A stretch of 33,876 nucleotides of DNA from an uncultured Clostridia bacterium. GTDB lineage: Bacteria; Bacillota; Clostridia; Oscillospirales; Acutalibacteraceae. This document shows, in pieces, positions 16,806 through 24,283 of the stretch. The stretch's first letter is position 1; each line of letters opens with the position of its first letter. The position numbers and the translations under genes are program-made. Location of the stretch: positions 1 to 33,876 of the forward strand of contig CAMHAV010000013.1 in the NCBI GenBank assembly GCA_946182865.1, in the 5' to 3' direction. The notes beneath the pieces were generated by a model, which did no database searches, was not told the origin of the DNA, and saw only the letters and a program-made list of their open reading frames with translations.

Positions 16806-16834
16806 ATCTTATCATAAATCCGGCAGAATGTCAA
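16806..16834 (-). promoter_or_regulatory. Promoter of LRR gene 1
   Basis: On the minus strand TTGACA (16829-16834) and TAAGAT (16806-16811) are separated by 17 bases, with a TGA extended -10. Transcription would begin near 16799 at the 5' edge of the structured leader. Confidence 0.75.
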
Positions 16835-16855
16835 TCAATGTCACTAAATAAAACA

Positions 16856-16904
16856 AAAACAATCCAACACCCGATGGGTTGTCATCAAAGCGTTGGATTG
16901 TTTT
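16856..16904 (-). terminator. Terminator of LRR gene 2
   Basis: A 13-bp stem (AAAACAATCCAAC at 16856-16868 with 16892-16904) closes a 23-base loop containing CCC/GGG. On the minus strand it is followed by TTTTTGTTTTATTT. It lies between LRR gene 2 and the promoter of LRR gene 1. Confidence 0.8.
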
Positions 16905-16932
16905 GCTTTGTCATAATGGAACGAACCGCGCC

Positions 16933-18345
16933 TTACGCGACCGTCACATAAAATCCGGTGGACTTGCCGCCGAAGCTGACGATAATCTTCTGCTGGCCCT
17001 TGGTATTCAGCTTGCCGGAGGGCGTGCAGAGGAATCCGACGGAGGTTTCCTTGGTGGTGCCGTCGGAATAGGTGACTTTCAGCACCATGCCGGACGAATT
17101 GAAGGTTTCACCGACCTGATAGGTGCGCTTGGTGGGGAGCTTTTTGATGGTCACAGAGGAAATGACCTTGTTGACCGTCACATAGAAGCCCGTGGATTTG
17201 CCGCCGTAGGAGACGACCACCTTCTGCTGCCCGACGGTGGTGAGCGCGGTGGGCGTGCAGGTAAAGCCGCCGGTGATCTCCTTGGTGGTGCCGTCGGCAT
17301 AGCTGACTTTGAGGGTCATGCCGCTGGTATTGAGGCTTTCGCCTGTGTTGTAAGTCAGCTTGGTCGGCTTTTTCTTGATGGCGACAGAGGACACCGCCTT
17401 GTCAACCGTCACATAGAAGCCCGTAGACTTGCCTCCGAAGCTGACGACAATCTTCTGCTGTCCGACGGTGTTCAGTTTGCCGGACGGCGTGCAGGTGAAG
17501 CCGCCTGTCACTTCCGCGGTGGTGTTGTCGGAATAGGTCACTTTCAGCACCATGCCGGCGCTGCTGAAAGACTCGCCTGCGCCGTACACCTTCTTGGTGG
17601 GCAGTTTTTTGACCGTCACCGAGGACACGCTCTGGTTGGCCTTGTTGACTGTCACGTAGAAGCCTGTGGATTTGCCGCCGAGGCTCACCACGATCTTCTG
17701 CTGTCCCGCCGTGCTGAGTCTGGACGGCGTATAGGTAAAGCCGCTTGTCACGTCGGCGGTGGAGTTGTCGGAATAGTGGATTCTCACGGTCATGCCGCCG
17801 GCGTTAAAGCTCTCCCCGACCAGGTAAACCTGCTTGGTGGGCTTTTTCTTAATGGTGACGGAGGTGATCTCCTTGTTGACCGTCACATAAAATCCGGTGG
17901 ATTTGCCGCCGTAGCTGACGACGATTTTCTGCTGTCCGGCGGTGGTGAGCTTGCCGGACGGCGTGCAGGTGTAGCCGCTCGTGATCTCGGCGGTGGTGCT
18001 GTTGGAATAGGTGATTTTCAGCTTCATGCCGCTCGCGTCGAACGTTTCGCCCACCTTATAGGAGAGCTTGGTCGGCTTTTGGCTGATGGCAATGGAAGAA
18101 ATGGTCTTTTCCGTTTCCTTGACCGTCACATAGAAGCCCGTGGACATGCCGCCGTAGCTGACGACGATTTTCTGCTGTCCCACGGCGGTGAGTTTGCCGG
18201 ACGGCGTGCAGGTGTAGCCGCCGGTGATCTCCTTGGATGTGCCGTTGGTGTACTTCACCGTCAGCGTCATACCGCTCGCGTTGAAGGTTTCACCCGCGTT
18301 GTAGGTGAGTTTGGTCGGCTTGGATTTGACGGCAACGGAACTGAC
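16933..18345 (-). repeat. Six tandem Big_3 coding repeats
   Basis: Six units of roughly 230-240 bp encode Ig-like folds, most ending GGKSTGFYVTV. The first 27 plus-strand bases from the stop codon (16933-16959) match those at 12731-12757 in LRR gene 1. Confidence 0.8.
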
Positions 18346-20586
18346 CTTGACCAGCTTGGCGGCTTCCGTCAGATTGAGGTCGGTGGGGATCCGATAGAAA
18401 TCCACGCTGCCCGAAGCGCCATACCAAACAATGCCGTCACCCACGACGATGGGCGCACAATCGGACAGACCCTCGCTGTAATAGGCCTCTTTGACCGTGA
18501 CGACCGAACCCACCGTCTGGCCGCTCGCGTTGATGGCTTGACATTTCAGATACTTGTTCGCGTCGCTGTCGCTTTCCTCCCACATCACGATCAGGCGGTT
18601 GTCGCTGACCTTGACCAGATAGGGGTTGCTGACGGTCATATTGGCACCCTCCGCGTAATGGGTCAGCCATGTGAGCGAAGTCGCGCCGCTGCTGAGATTG
18701 GTTTTGGGCGTAACGGTGAGGAAGATATTCTTCTGTGTGCGGCTGGCATATTCCGCGTCCTGCGTCACCGAACTGCCGACCACAATGGCGCTCGAGGAGG
18801 ACAGTTCCAGACCGCCGACCGTCGCCTTTGTCTCATTGTCGCCCGTAGTGCCTTGCAGGGCCAGAACGTCGCAGGAACCGACATTGCCGCCCGTCGTGGT
18901 CTTCTTGACCAGCACGACCGAACGGGGATGCGCGTCGCCGTGATCGGCGGTGTAGACATAGCCGCCGTCGGTGCGGATGTACTGATTGAAGGAATGGGAG
19001 ACATAGCCGGTGCTGATGTTCCACACATTCGACCGCGAGTAAACGGTATTCAGGCTTTCCTTGTTGACAAAGAAAGACATGTTGGACTGATGGTGCAGAC
19101 CGTCGGAGGATTGATACATCTCATGCGCCGTGTGAATGTAGAGATTGTCGCCGTCCTCCGCCATGCTGACCGTGCCCGCGTCAAACGGAATATAGGTGTT
19201 CTCTCCGTAGAAAGACTTGCTGCCGAGACGGTTCCACGACTTGTCGTACTTGGTGACCCTGACGACCTCCACGCTGTTGCTTTCGTCGAGATTGTTCTGC
19301 CCGCTGACGACAAAATTATACTTACTGCCCGCGAAGAAGCCGCCGAAAACCGGCAGTTCCAGCGCCACCGTTTTCGCGGTTTTGAGGGTAAAGTCGGAGG
19401 AATAATTTTCGACGATCAGTTCGGAATTGATCTGCTCCACGCGGGTCAGCGTCCCGTTGTAGTTGTAAAGGTAAGAGTTGGCCACGCGGCCCCACGCGTT
19501 CCGATAGCCTGTATAATTGTGCTTGCCCATGTTGTTGCTGGCGGTCGCCTTGGCCGCGACCATTTTGTAATCCGACAGCACAGGGCCGGAATAGGCGGTG
19601 ACGGCCTTAAAGGTAAGACCGTATTTTTCCGCGTAGGCTTGCAGGGTGGAATTGGCGGGGCCGTGCAGCACCGTGCCCGAATCAAAAACATCGCTGACAT
19701 CCGAAATGGTGACATTCGGATTTTCCACAAACACATGTTCCAACTGGCTGGAATTGAGCGCGTCGGTGTAAATGTACCCCACGGAAGCGGGTACGTTGAA
19801 GCTGCTGCCCCAGCGATAGGGTACCTTAACCAACTCCGTCATCTTCTTGTCATACAGCACGCCCGCCGAATCGCAGTATTCCGTGTTGGCGCTGTCCACA
19901 CTGATTTTCTCCAGCCTGAAGCAATAAATAAATGCCTGCGCCCCTACGATCTTGACCGATGCGGGAATCCGCATGGAGGTAAAGGAGTAACAATTGTAAA
20001 AAGCGCGCATACCGATGGTTTCCAGATTTTTCGGCAGGGTGAGTCCGCTGATGCCGAAGCAGCGATAGAACGAGTAGGAACCGATGCTCTTGACCGAGTC
20101 GGGCAGCGTGATGTCCTTGAGGTTTTCGCAGCCTCCAAAGGCGAAATCACCGATCGACGTGATATTCCCGCTGAATTTGACCGTGCGGATATCCAGCCCA
20201 TACCACGGTGCCGAATACATATTGAAATCCTTCATTGCGCCGCTGCCGCTGATGGTGAGTGTGCCGCTGCTTTCGTCGAATTTCCACGTCAGATTTTCGC
20301 CGCAGGTGCCGCTGGTGGCAGCCCCCTCTTCCGCATTCCTGACCTGTTCGCTGACGGTCACTCTTTCGCCCTCGGGCACAAACGAAACCTCCGGCTCCTC
20401 AGACACCGACGAAGCATTAAGCTTCGCCTCCGACGAAGCATCGTCCGACTCTTTCTCCGACGCAGCAACCGTCTGCTCCGGCACAATGTCCGAATCCGAA
20501 ACATTCGCCGCAAGGACCTGCCCGCTCATGGACACAAACAGCGCCGCCGTCAGCAGCAACGACAAAATTTTCCTGTGTTTCATCAA
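16933..20586 (-). CDS. Giant secreted LRR protein with six Big_3 repeats
   Basis: A 1217-aa protein with signal peptide (MMKHRKILSLLLTAALF..., ending near SGQVLA), an acidic Ser/Glu linker, and BspA-like LRR_5 repeats at about residues 85-290 (SITSIGDFAFGGCENLKDITLPDSV-type units). Residues ~300-740 form a large unassigned region rich in short beta strands (KTVALELPVFGGFFAGSKYNFVV; GDNLYIHTAHEMY), perhaps a beta-propeller. Six Big_3 units fill residues ~748-1217. No cell-wall anchor motif is seen. AAGGAG precedes the double ATG; 20586 is given, 20583 is equally possible. The terminal unit is closer to the terminal unit of LRR gene 1 than to its own neighbours. Confidence 0.88.
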   Translation of the reverse strand: MMKHRKILSLLLTAALFVSMSGQVLAANVSDSDIVPEQTVAASEKESDDASSEAKLNASSVSEEPEVSFVPEGERVTVSEQVRNAEEGAATSGTCGENLTWKFDESSGTLTISGSGAMKDFNMYSAPWYGLDIRTVKFSGNITSIGDFAFGGCENLKDITLPDSVKSIGSYSFYRCFGISGLTLPKNLETIGMRAFYNCYSFTSMRIPASVKIVGAQAFIYCFRLEKISVDSANTEYCDSAGVLYDKKMTELVKVPYRWGSSFNVPASVGYIYTDALNSSQLEHVFVENPNVTISDVSDVFDSGTVLHGPANSTLQAYAEKYGLTFKAVTAYSGPVLSDYKMVAAKATASNNMGKHNYTGYRNAWGRVANSYLYNYNGTLTRVEQINSELIVENYSSDFTLKTAKTVALELPVFGGFFAGSKYNFVVSGQNNLDESNSVEVVRVTKYDKSWNRLGSKSFYGENTYIPFDAGTVSMAEDGDNLYIHTAHEMYQSSDGLHHQSNMSFFVNKESLNTVYSRSNVWNISTGYVSHSFNQYIRTDGGYVYTADHGDAHPRSVVLVKKTTTGGNVGSCDVLALQGTTGDNETKATVGGLELSSSSAIVVGSSVTQDAEYASRTQKNIFLTVTPKTNLSSGATSLTWLTHYAEGANMTVSNPYLVKVSDNRLIVMWEESDSDANKYLKCQAINASGQTVGSVVTVKEAYYSEGLSDCAPIVVGDGIVWYGASGSVDFYRIPTDLNLTEAAKLVKVSSVAVKSKPTKLTYNAGETFNASGMTLTVKYTNGTSKEITGGYTCTPSGKLTAVGQQKIVVSYGGMSTGFYVTVKETEKTISSIAISQKPTKLSYKVGETFDASGMKLKITYSNSTTAEITSGYTCTPSGKLTTAGQQKIVVSYGGKSTGFYVTVNKEITSVTIKKKPTKQVYLVGESFNAGGMTVRIHYSDNSTADVTSGFTYTPSRLSTAGQQKIVVSLGGKSTGFYVTVNKANQSVSSVTVKKLPTKKVYGAGESFSSAGMVLKVTYSDNTTAEVTGGFTCTPSGKLNTVGQQKIVVSFGGKSTGFYVTVDKAVSSVAIKKKPTKLTYNTGESLNTSGMTLKVSYADGTTKEITGGFTCTPTALTTVGQQKVVVSYGGKSTGFYVTVNKVISSVTIKKLPTKRTYQVGETFNSSGMVLKVTYSDGTTKETSVGFLCTPSGKLNTKGQQKIIVSFGGKSTGFYVTVA

Positions 20587-20662
20587 TATGCTCTCTCCTT
20601 GCTCTGTTGATTTTGACCGCTCGTCACAGTCTGTCCCTTTTATCCGATACCGATACCAATAT

Positions 20663-20692
20663 ATTATACAATAACGGCATAAGAAATGTCAA
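20663..20692 (-). promoter_or_regulatory. Promoter of LRR gene 2
   Basis: On the minus strand TTGACA (20687-20692) and TATAAT (20663-20668) are separated by 18 bases. The ~70-base leader starts with a GGTATC tandem (GGTATCGGTATCGG) and contains no long hairpin. Confidence 0.8.
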
Positions 20693-20701
20693 GACGTAGA
20701 G

Positions 20702-20935
20702 AAAAAAGTTACAAATACGCATGACAAAACCCATCGGGCCAATTGCGCGGACGGCCAATGCCGTGTACGCCCCCGACGCGTGCATCGAGGCAAAAGCCCG
20801 GCAACGGGAGGGGAAGATACCCTTTTTTTAAATCCAAAATGCGGCCATCGCTCCAGCCTCTATTGGCCTGCGCCCCGCGCCCGATGACGTTGTCAAACGC
20901 ACCCCGCCAAAAAACAACAGGGTTATTTTTTCAAA
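20702..20935 (-). repeat. ~235-bp non-coding repeat element, copy A
   Basis: Read on the minus strand this segment is roughly 90% identical to 28324-28561 on the plus strand, from TTTGAA...ATAACCCTGTTG to GTAAC(C/T)TTTTT. Differences are scattered single bases and small indels, so neither copy looks like a conserved reading frame. An ACGGC-loop-GCCGT hairpin is kept in both copies with a changed loop (ATTG here, ATTC in copy B). It lies between the terminator of the lysozyme-like gene and the promoter of LRR gene 2. Confidence 0.85.
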
Positions 20936-20952
20936 GTAATAAAGCACAACAT

Positions 20953-20999
20953 AAAAAATCCAACCCCTCCATGCACGGTGCATTTTGGGATTGGATTTT
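20953..20999 (-). terminator. Terminator of the lysozyme-like gene
   Basis: AAAATCCAACCC pairs with GGGATTGGATTTT with one bulged base around a loop containing TGCAC/GTGCA. T-rich sequence follows on the minus strand. Confidence 0.7.
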
Positions 21000-21025
21000 G
21001 TGTTCTTTGGTGATGAAAGAAAATT

Positions 21026-22111
21026 TTACTCGACTGTCACATAATAGCCGGTGGTTTTGCCGCCGAAGCCGACGACGATCTTCTGCTTGCCCTTGGTGTT
21101 GAGCTTGCCGCCCGGCGTGCAGGTGAAGCCGCTGGTAACTTCCTTTGTGCTGCCGTCAGAGTATGTAACTTTCAGCTTCATGCCGGTGGTGTCAAGCGAA
21201 GCGCCTTTCTTGTAAGTCAGCTTGGAGGGCAGCTTCTTGATGACCACTTCGGTCACCTGAATGGCCTTGGCGCTGTCGATTGCTTTCCATGTGGCCTTGC
21301 CGCACACGCCGTCCGCCGTCAGGCCGTTGGCTTTCTGGAAGCTCTTGACCACCGCCGCGGTGCCCTTGCCGTAAGAGCCGTCAACGCTGATGCTGTAGCC
21401 GAGTGTCTTGAGCTTCTGCTGGATGTACTTGACGTCGTCGCCCTTGGCGCCGGTTCTGAGCGTACGGACAAAGCTGCCGTTGAAAGCGACAGAATCGGAA
21501 GCGGTGTTGGATTTGGAAGAGGTCACGGAAGGAGTCGCGGAAGTGGAAGCAACCGTGCCGCTGATGGTCTTGCCGTTGTAGCCCTTATATTTGTTCCAAT
21601 ACTTGTTCTTGGCGGTATTGCCTCTGGTCACAGCCTTGGAGGCGCGGTTGGCGGGGACTTCATAGTAATAGCACCAGTAATGTCCCGCGTTGTAAGCGCC
21701 CTTGGCGGTGTTGTCAACGCCGCGGATGTAGTTCAGGATCTTCTTGTAAGAACTGGTGTTCAGCTCGTAATTGAGATAAGCGAGCTGGCCGTCCAGTGTG
21801 GCGGGATCCAGACCGTTTTTCTTGCAGTAGTTCTTGAGCGCTGTCCAGCGGGATCTGTGCCACTGGCAGATGCCGTAGCTGGTGCCGCCGTCGCTGATCG
21901 TGCCGAGCTTGAAATTGGACTCATACTCGATGTTGGCGAGAACGCCGCACGCGCCTGCCGTGTTGAGCTTCATGGTACCCACCAGATAATTATAGATTCT
22001 CTGTTCATTGGTAAGTGTGGTGGCCGCCTCAACCTTTGCCTGCGCACCGATACCGAAGATGGTAAAGCACACCAGAATGGCGGCGATGATTCTTTTCGTC
22101 TGTTGTTTCAT
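21026..22111 (-). CDS. Secreted lysozyme-like protein with peptidoglycan-binding and Big_3 domains
   Basis: The 361-aa protein has a signal peptide (residues 1-29), then a domain like the phage tail lysozyme family (about residues 33-170: IYNYLVGTMKLNTAGACGVL, NIEYESNF with the likely catalytic glutamate, TSYGICQWHRSRW), a Ser/Thr linker, a PG_binding_1 domain (about 210-275: GDDVKYIQQKLKTLGY, VDGSYGKGTAAVVKSFQ) and one Big_3 unit to the C-terminus (about 283-361). It should cut glycan strands of the cell wall. The Big_3 unit closely resembles the last units of both neighbouring LRR proteins. Because it has its own signal peptide, wall-binding domain and Big_3 unit, a host envelope role is more likely than a prophage remnant. 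ATG 22111 is preceded by ACGGAGG. Confidence 0.88.
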   Translation of the reverse strand: MKQQTKRIIAAILVCFTIFGIGAQAKVEAATTLTNEQRIYNYLVGTMKLNTAGACGVLANIEYESNFKLGTISDGGTSYGICQWHRSRWTALKNYCKKNGLDPATLDGQLAYLNYELNTSSYKKILNYIRGVDNTAKGAYNAGHYWCYYYEVPANRASKAVTRGNTAKNKYWNKYKGYNGKTISGTVASTSATPSVTSSKSNTASDSVAFNGSFVRTLRTGAKGDDVKYIQQKLKTLGYSISVDGSYGKGTAAVVKSFQKANGLTADGVCGKATWKAIDSAKAIQVTEVVIKKLPSKLTYKKGASLDTTGMKLKVTYSDGSTKEVTSGFTCTPGGKLNTKGKQKIVVGFGGKTTGYYVTVE

Positions 22112-22290
22112 GATAAATAACCTCCGTTGCTTTTTTGATTTTCATTTCCCATCTGTTGCTTCCTAATATCCCGCGTTGACTTCTTTACTTCCATATGATA
22201 TAATGGGAAATGCGGCCGTCAGCCTATCGTCTATGATACTTTTTGCTGCCCCGGTCAGGTTTGATAAATGTTTGACAAACCTTTGGCAAC
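22112..22290 (-). promoter_or_regulatory. Long leader of the lysozyme-like gene
   Basis: The ~180-base leader can form a 7-bp hairpin AGGTTTG/CAAACCT (22263-22257 with 22282-22276) and a 10-bp long-range helix CATTTCCCAT/ATGGGAAATG (22212-22203 with 22152-22143) shortly before the ribosome site. No known riboswitch was recognised. Confidence 0.4.
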
Positions 22291-22296
22291 GTGGAA

Positions 22297-22326
22297 ATTA
22301 TAGCACATCGCTGATGGGTCTGTCAA
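22297..22326 (-). promoter_or_regulatory. Promoter of the lysozyme-like gene
   Basis: On the minus strand TTGACA (22321-22326) and TATAAT (22297-22302) are separated by 18 bases, with a TGC extended -10: a near-consensus promoter. Confidence 0.85.
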
Positions 22327-22400
22327 CCTCTTTTGTCATTTTTTTGTTTTATTTTTGTAATCGTTGTCATTTTTCTGTCATTTGAACAAAAAACAAAAAG

Positions 22401-22472
22401 AAAATACCGTCATCCTCATGGCATTTGCCCATCGGTTTTCCACCGTTTCTGCCATGAGAATGACGGTATTTT
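22401..22472 (-). terminator. Terminator of the EamA transporter gene
   Basis: A 23-bp stem (22401-22423 with 22450-22472) encloses an inner CGGT/ACCG hairpin. Its single irregularity is a G-U wobble in the minus-strand RNA but an A-C mismatch in the plus-strand RNA, which assigns it to the minus transcript. TTTTCTTTTTGTTTTTT follows. Confidence 0.85.
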
Positions 22473-22477
22473 GTTGA

Positions 22478-22495
22478 TTTAGTGATGTATAAATT
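22478..22495 (-). repeat. 18-nt element between a stop codon and a hairpin (copy 2)
   Basis: The minus strand reads AATTTATACATCACTAAA, identical to 3892-3909, starting 4 bases after the EamA stop codon and ending 5 bases before the terminator stem. Confidence 0.8.
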
Positions 22496-22499
22496 GCAA

Positions 22500-23408
22500 T
22501 CAGGTAAGATTTTCTTCACACGCCGCCGTATTTTGTTTAAGCTGTGCCAGAATAATGCCGCCCAGAATCAGCGCACATCCGAGATAGCCCTGCGGTTCCA
22601 TATGCGCGTGGAGAATCAGCACGCCGCCGATGACGCTGAACACCGATTCGGTGGAAAGAACGATGGCGGACACAGTGGGGTCGGTGTGCTTCTGCCCCAA
22701 TGTTTGACAGGTATAGGCCACGCCCACCGACATGATGCCGCCATAGAGCAGCGGAATCAGCGCCGCTTTCACGCCTGCCGCGGTGCCGTTTTCCCACAGC
22801 AGCGCACAGACAAGGCTCTCCGCGCTGCAAACGAGAAACTGCCCCATGGAAAATTTCAGCGGGCTGACCTCGCTCACGAACTTGTCGATCACCAGAATAT
22901 GCCCCGCCCACAGCACCGAACCGATCAGCACGCAGATTTCTCCCGCGCCGAAGGAAAGCGTGAAGCTCCCGTCCAGATTGAGCAGCAGCAGACCGCCCAC
23001 CGCCAGCAGCGCGCCGATCCACACGAACAGCCCTGTCCTGCGACGAAAGAGCAGGAACGACGCGACCGGCACATTCACTGTGTAAAGCCCCGTAATAAAG
23101 CCCGCCTTGCCCGCCGGCGTGCCAAGTTCCACCCCGTATTGCTGCATGGTGGAGGCGAGAAACAGCACCGTTCCCGTGAGCAATGAGGCGATCACCAGTT
23201 TTTTCCATTGGCCGCGGCGCATGGACTCCCTTTCAAACAGCGCAATCACCGGAACCAGCGACACCGCGCCCAATGCAAACCGTATGCCGTTGAAGGTAAA
23301 AGTGCCGAGATACTGCGCACCCACCTCCTGCGCCACAAAAGCCAGCCCCCAGATCACAGCGGTCAGCACTAACAGGAAAAAGGATCGGATGGAATTGGTT
23401 CTTTTCAT
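22500..23408 (-). CDS. EamA/DMT-family membrane transporter
   Basis: A 302-aa, ten-helix protein formed of two repeated five-helix EamA halves. The first starts LLVLTAVIWGLAFVAQEVG with the typical W-G near the end of helix 1, and the second starts EICVLIGSVLWAGHILVIDKF. DMT-superfamily members export or import small metabolites such as amino acids or nucleotides; substrate cannot be predicted. AGGAG lies 11 bases before the ATG. It follows the terminator of the amino acid ABC operon and so is a separate transcription unit, although no clear promoter of its own was found in the short gap. Confidence 0.9.
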   Translation of the reverse strand: MKRTNSIRSFFLLVLTAVIWGLAFVAQEVGAQYLGTFTFNGIRFALGAVSLVPVIALFERESMRRGQWKKLVIASLLTGTVLFLASTMQQYGVELGTPAGKAGFITGLYTVNVPVASFLLFRRRTGLFVWIGALLAVGGLLLLNLDGSFTLSFGAGEICVLIGSVLWAGHILVIDKFVSEVSPLKFSMGQFLVCSAESLVCALLWENGTAAGVKAALIPLLYGGIMSVGVAYTCQTLGQKHTDPTVSAIVLSTESVFSVIGGVLILHAHMEPQGYLGCALILGGIILAQLKQNTAACEENLT

Positions 23409-23448
23409 ATATATACACGCTCCTGAACGATAAAAAACCGATAAAAAA

Positions 23449-23487
23449 CCGCCGCATTGCCGCCCCGTCAGGGCGGATGTGCGGCGG
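23449..23487 (-). terminator. Terminator of the amino acid ABC operon
   Basis: CCGCCGCA/TGCGGCGG (23449-23456 with 23480-23487) encloses CCGCCC/GGGCGG. On the minus strand GGTTTTTTATCGGTTTTTTATCG follows, a tandem pair of T-runs at 23430-23448. Confidence 0.88.
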
Positions 23488-23509
23488 TCGGATGGTTGAT
23501 GATAAAAAA

Positions 23510-24268
23510 TTATAAAATACTCTGTAAAAACTGCTGGGTACGGGGATTCTGCGGATGATTGAACATCTCTTCCGGGGCGGCTTCTTCCATAATCACGCCG
23601 TCCGCCATAAATACCACCCTGTCCGCCACTTCGCGGGCAAAGCCCATCTCATGGGTGACACACAGCATGGTCATGCCTTCCTCCGCAAGCTTCTTCATGA
23701 CGTTGAGCACTTCGCCCACCAGTTCCGGGTCAAGCGCCGAGGTCGGCTCGTCAAAGAGCATGATCTTGGGCTGCATCGCGAGCGCCCGCGCAATGGCCAC
23801 GCGCTGCTTCTGACCGCCCGACAGCTTGGAGGGGTATTCGTCCGCTTTTTCCGAAAGTCCCACATCATTCAGCAGCTTGCGCGCCAGCGGCTCGATTTCC
23901 TCTTTCGTCTTGCCCTTGACGGTCATGGGAGCGAGCATCAGGTTTTCCAGCACGGTCTTGTGCGGGAAAAGATTGAAGTGCTGGAACACCATGCCCATTT
24001 CCAGCATGAGTTCCTTGTGACGCTGCTTATCCATGCTCTCCACTGTGCGATCGTGTTCGCGGTGGAGAAACAGCTCGTCTTCGATGAAGATTTTGCCGCC
24101 CGTGATGGTTTCCAATTGATTGAGCGAGCGCAGGAAGGTGGATTTGCCCGCGCCGGAGGGGCCGATGATGCAGATCACCTCACCGTTTTCCACGGTCAGG
24201 TTAATGTCTTTGAGCACCTCGAGCGAACCGAATTTCTTGCTGACGTGTTCCGTGCGAATCATTGACAT
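23510..24268 (-). CDS. Polar amino acid ABC transporter ATP-binding protein
   Basis: The 252-aa ATPase has Walker [10 protein letters not shown] (residues 36-44), a Q-loop in [14 protein letters not shown], the signature [15 protein letters not shown], Walker [17 protein letters not shown] and the H-loop CVTHEMGFA. The FNLFPH and [10 protein letters not shown] forms mark the GlnQ/HisP group that powers uptake of glutamine, cystine, arginine or similar amino acids. It follows the permease gene by 15 bases, with AAGGAGGG giving the ATG at 24268. It is the last gene of the substrate-binding protein, permease and ATPase operon. Confidence 0.95.
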   Translation of the reverse strand: MSMIRTEHVSKKFGSLEVLKDINLTVENGEVICIIGPSGAGKSTFLRSLNQLETITGGKIFIEDELFLHREHDRTVESMDKQRHKELMLEMGMVFQHFNLFPHKTVLENLMLAPMTVKGKTKEEIEPLARKLLNDVGLSEKADEYPSKLSGGQKQRVAIARALAMQPKIMLFDEPTSALDPELVGEVLNVMKKLAEEGMTMLCVTHEMGFAREVADRVVFMADGVIMEEAAPEEMFNHPQNPRTQQFLQSIL

Positions 24269-24283
24269 GGCAAATCCCTCCTT

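Noticed and set aside
16879-20610. A 1243-codon open frame on the plus strand opposite LRR gene 2
   Set aside because: It mirrors the repetitive LRR/Big_3 gene, has the composition of an antisense translation (Gly/His/Arg-rich repeats) and lacks a ribosome site. The minus-strand protein has a signal peptide and recognisable domains.
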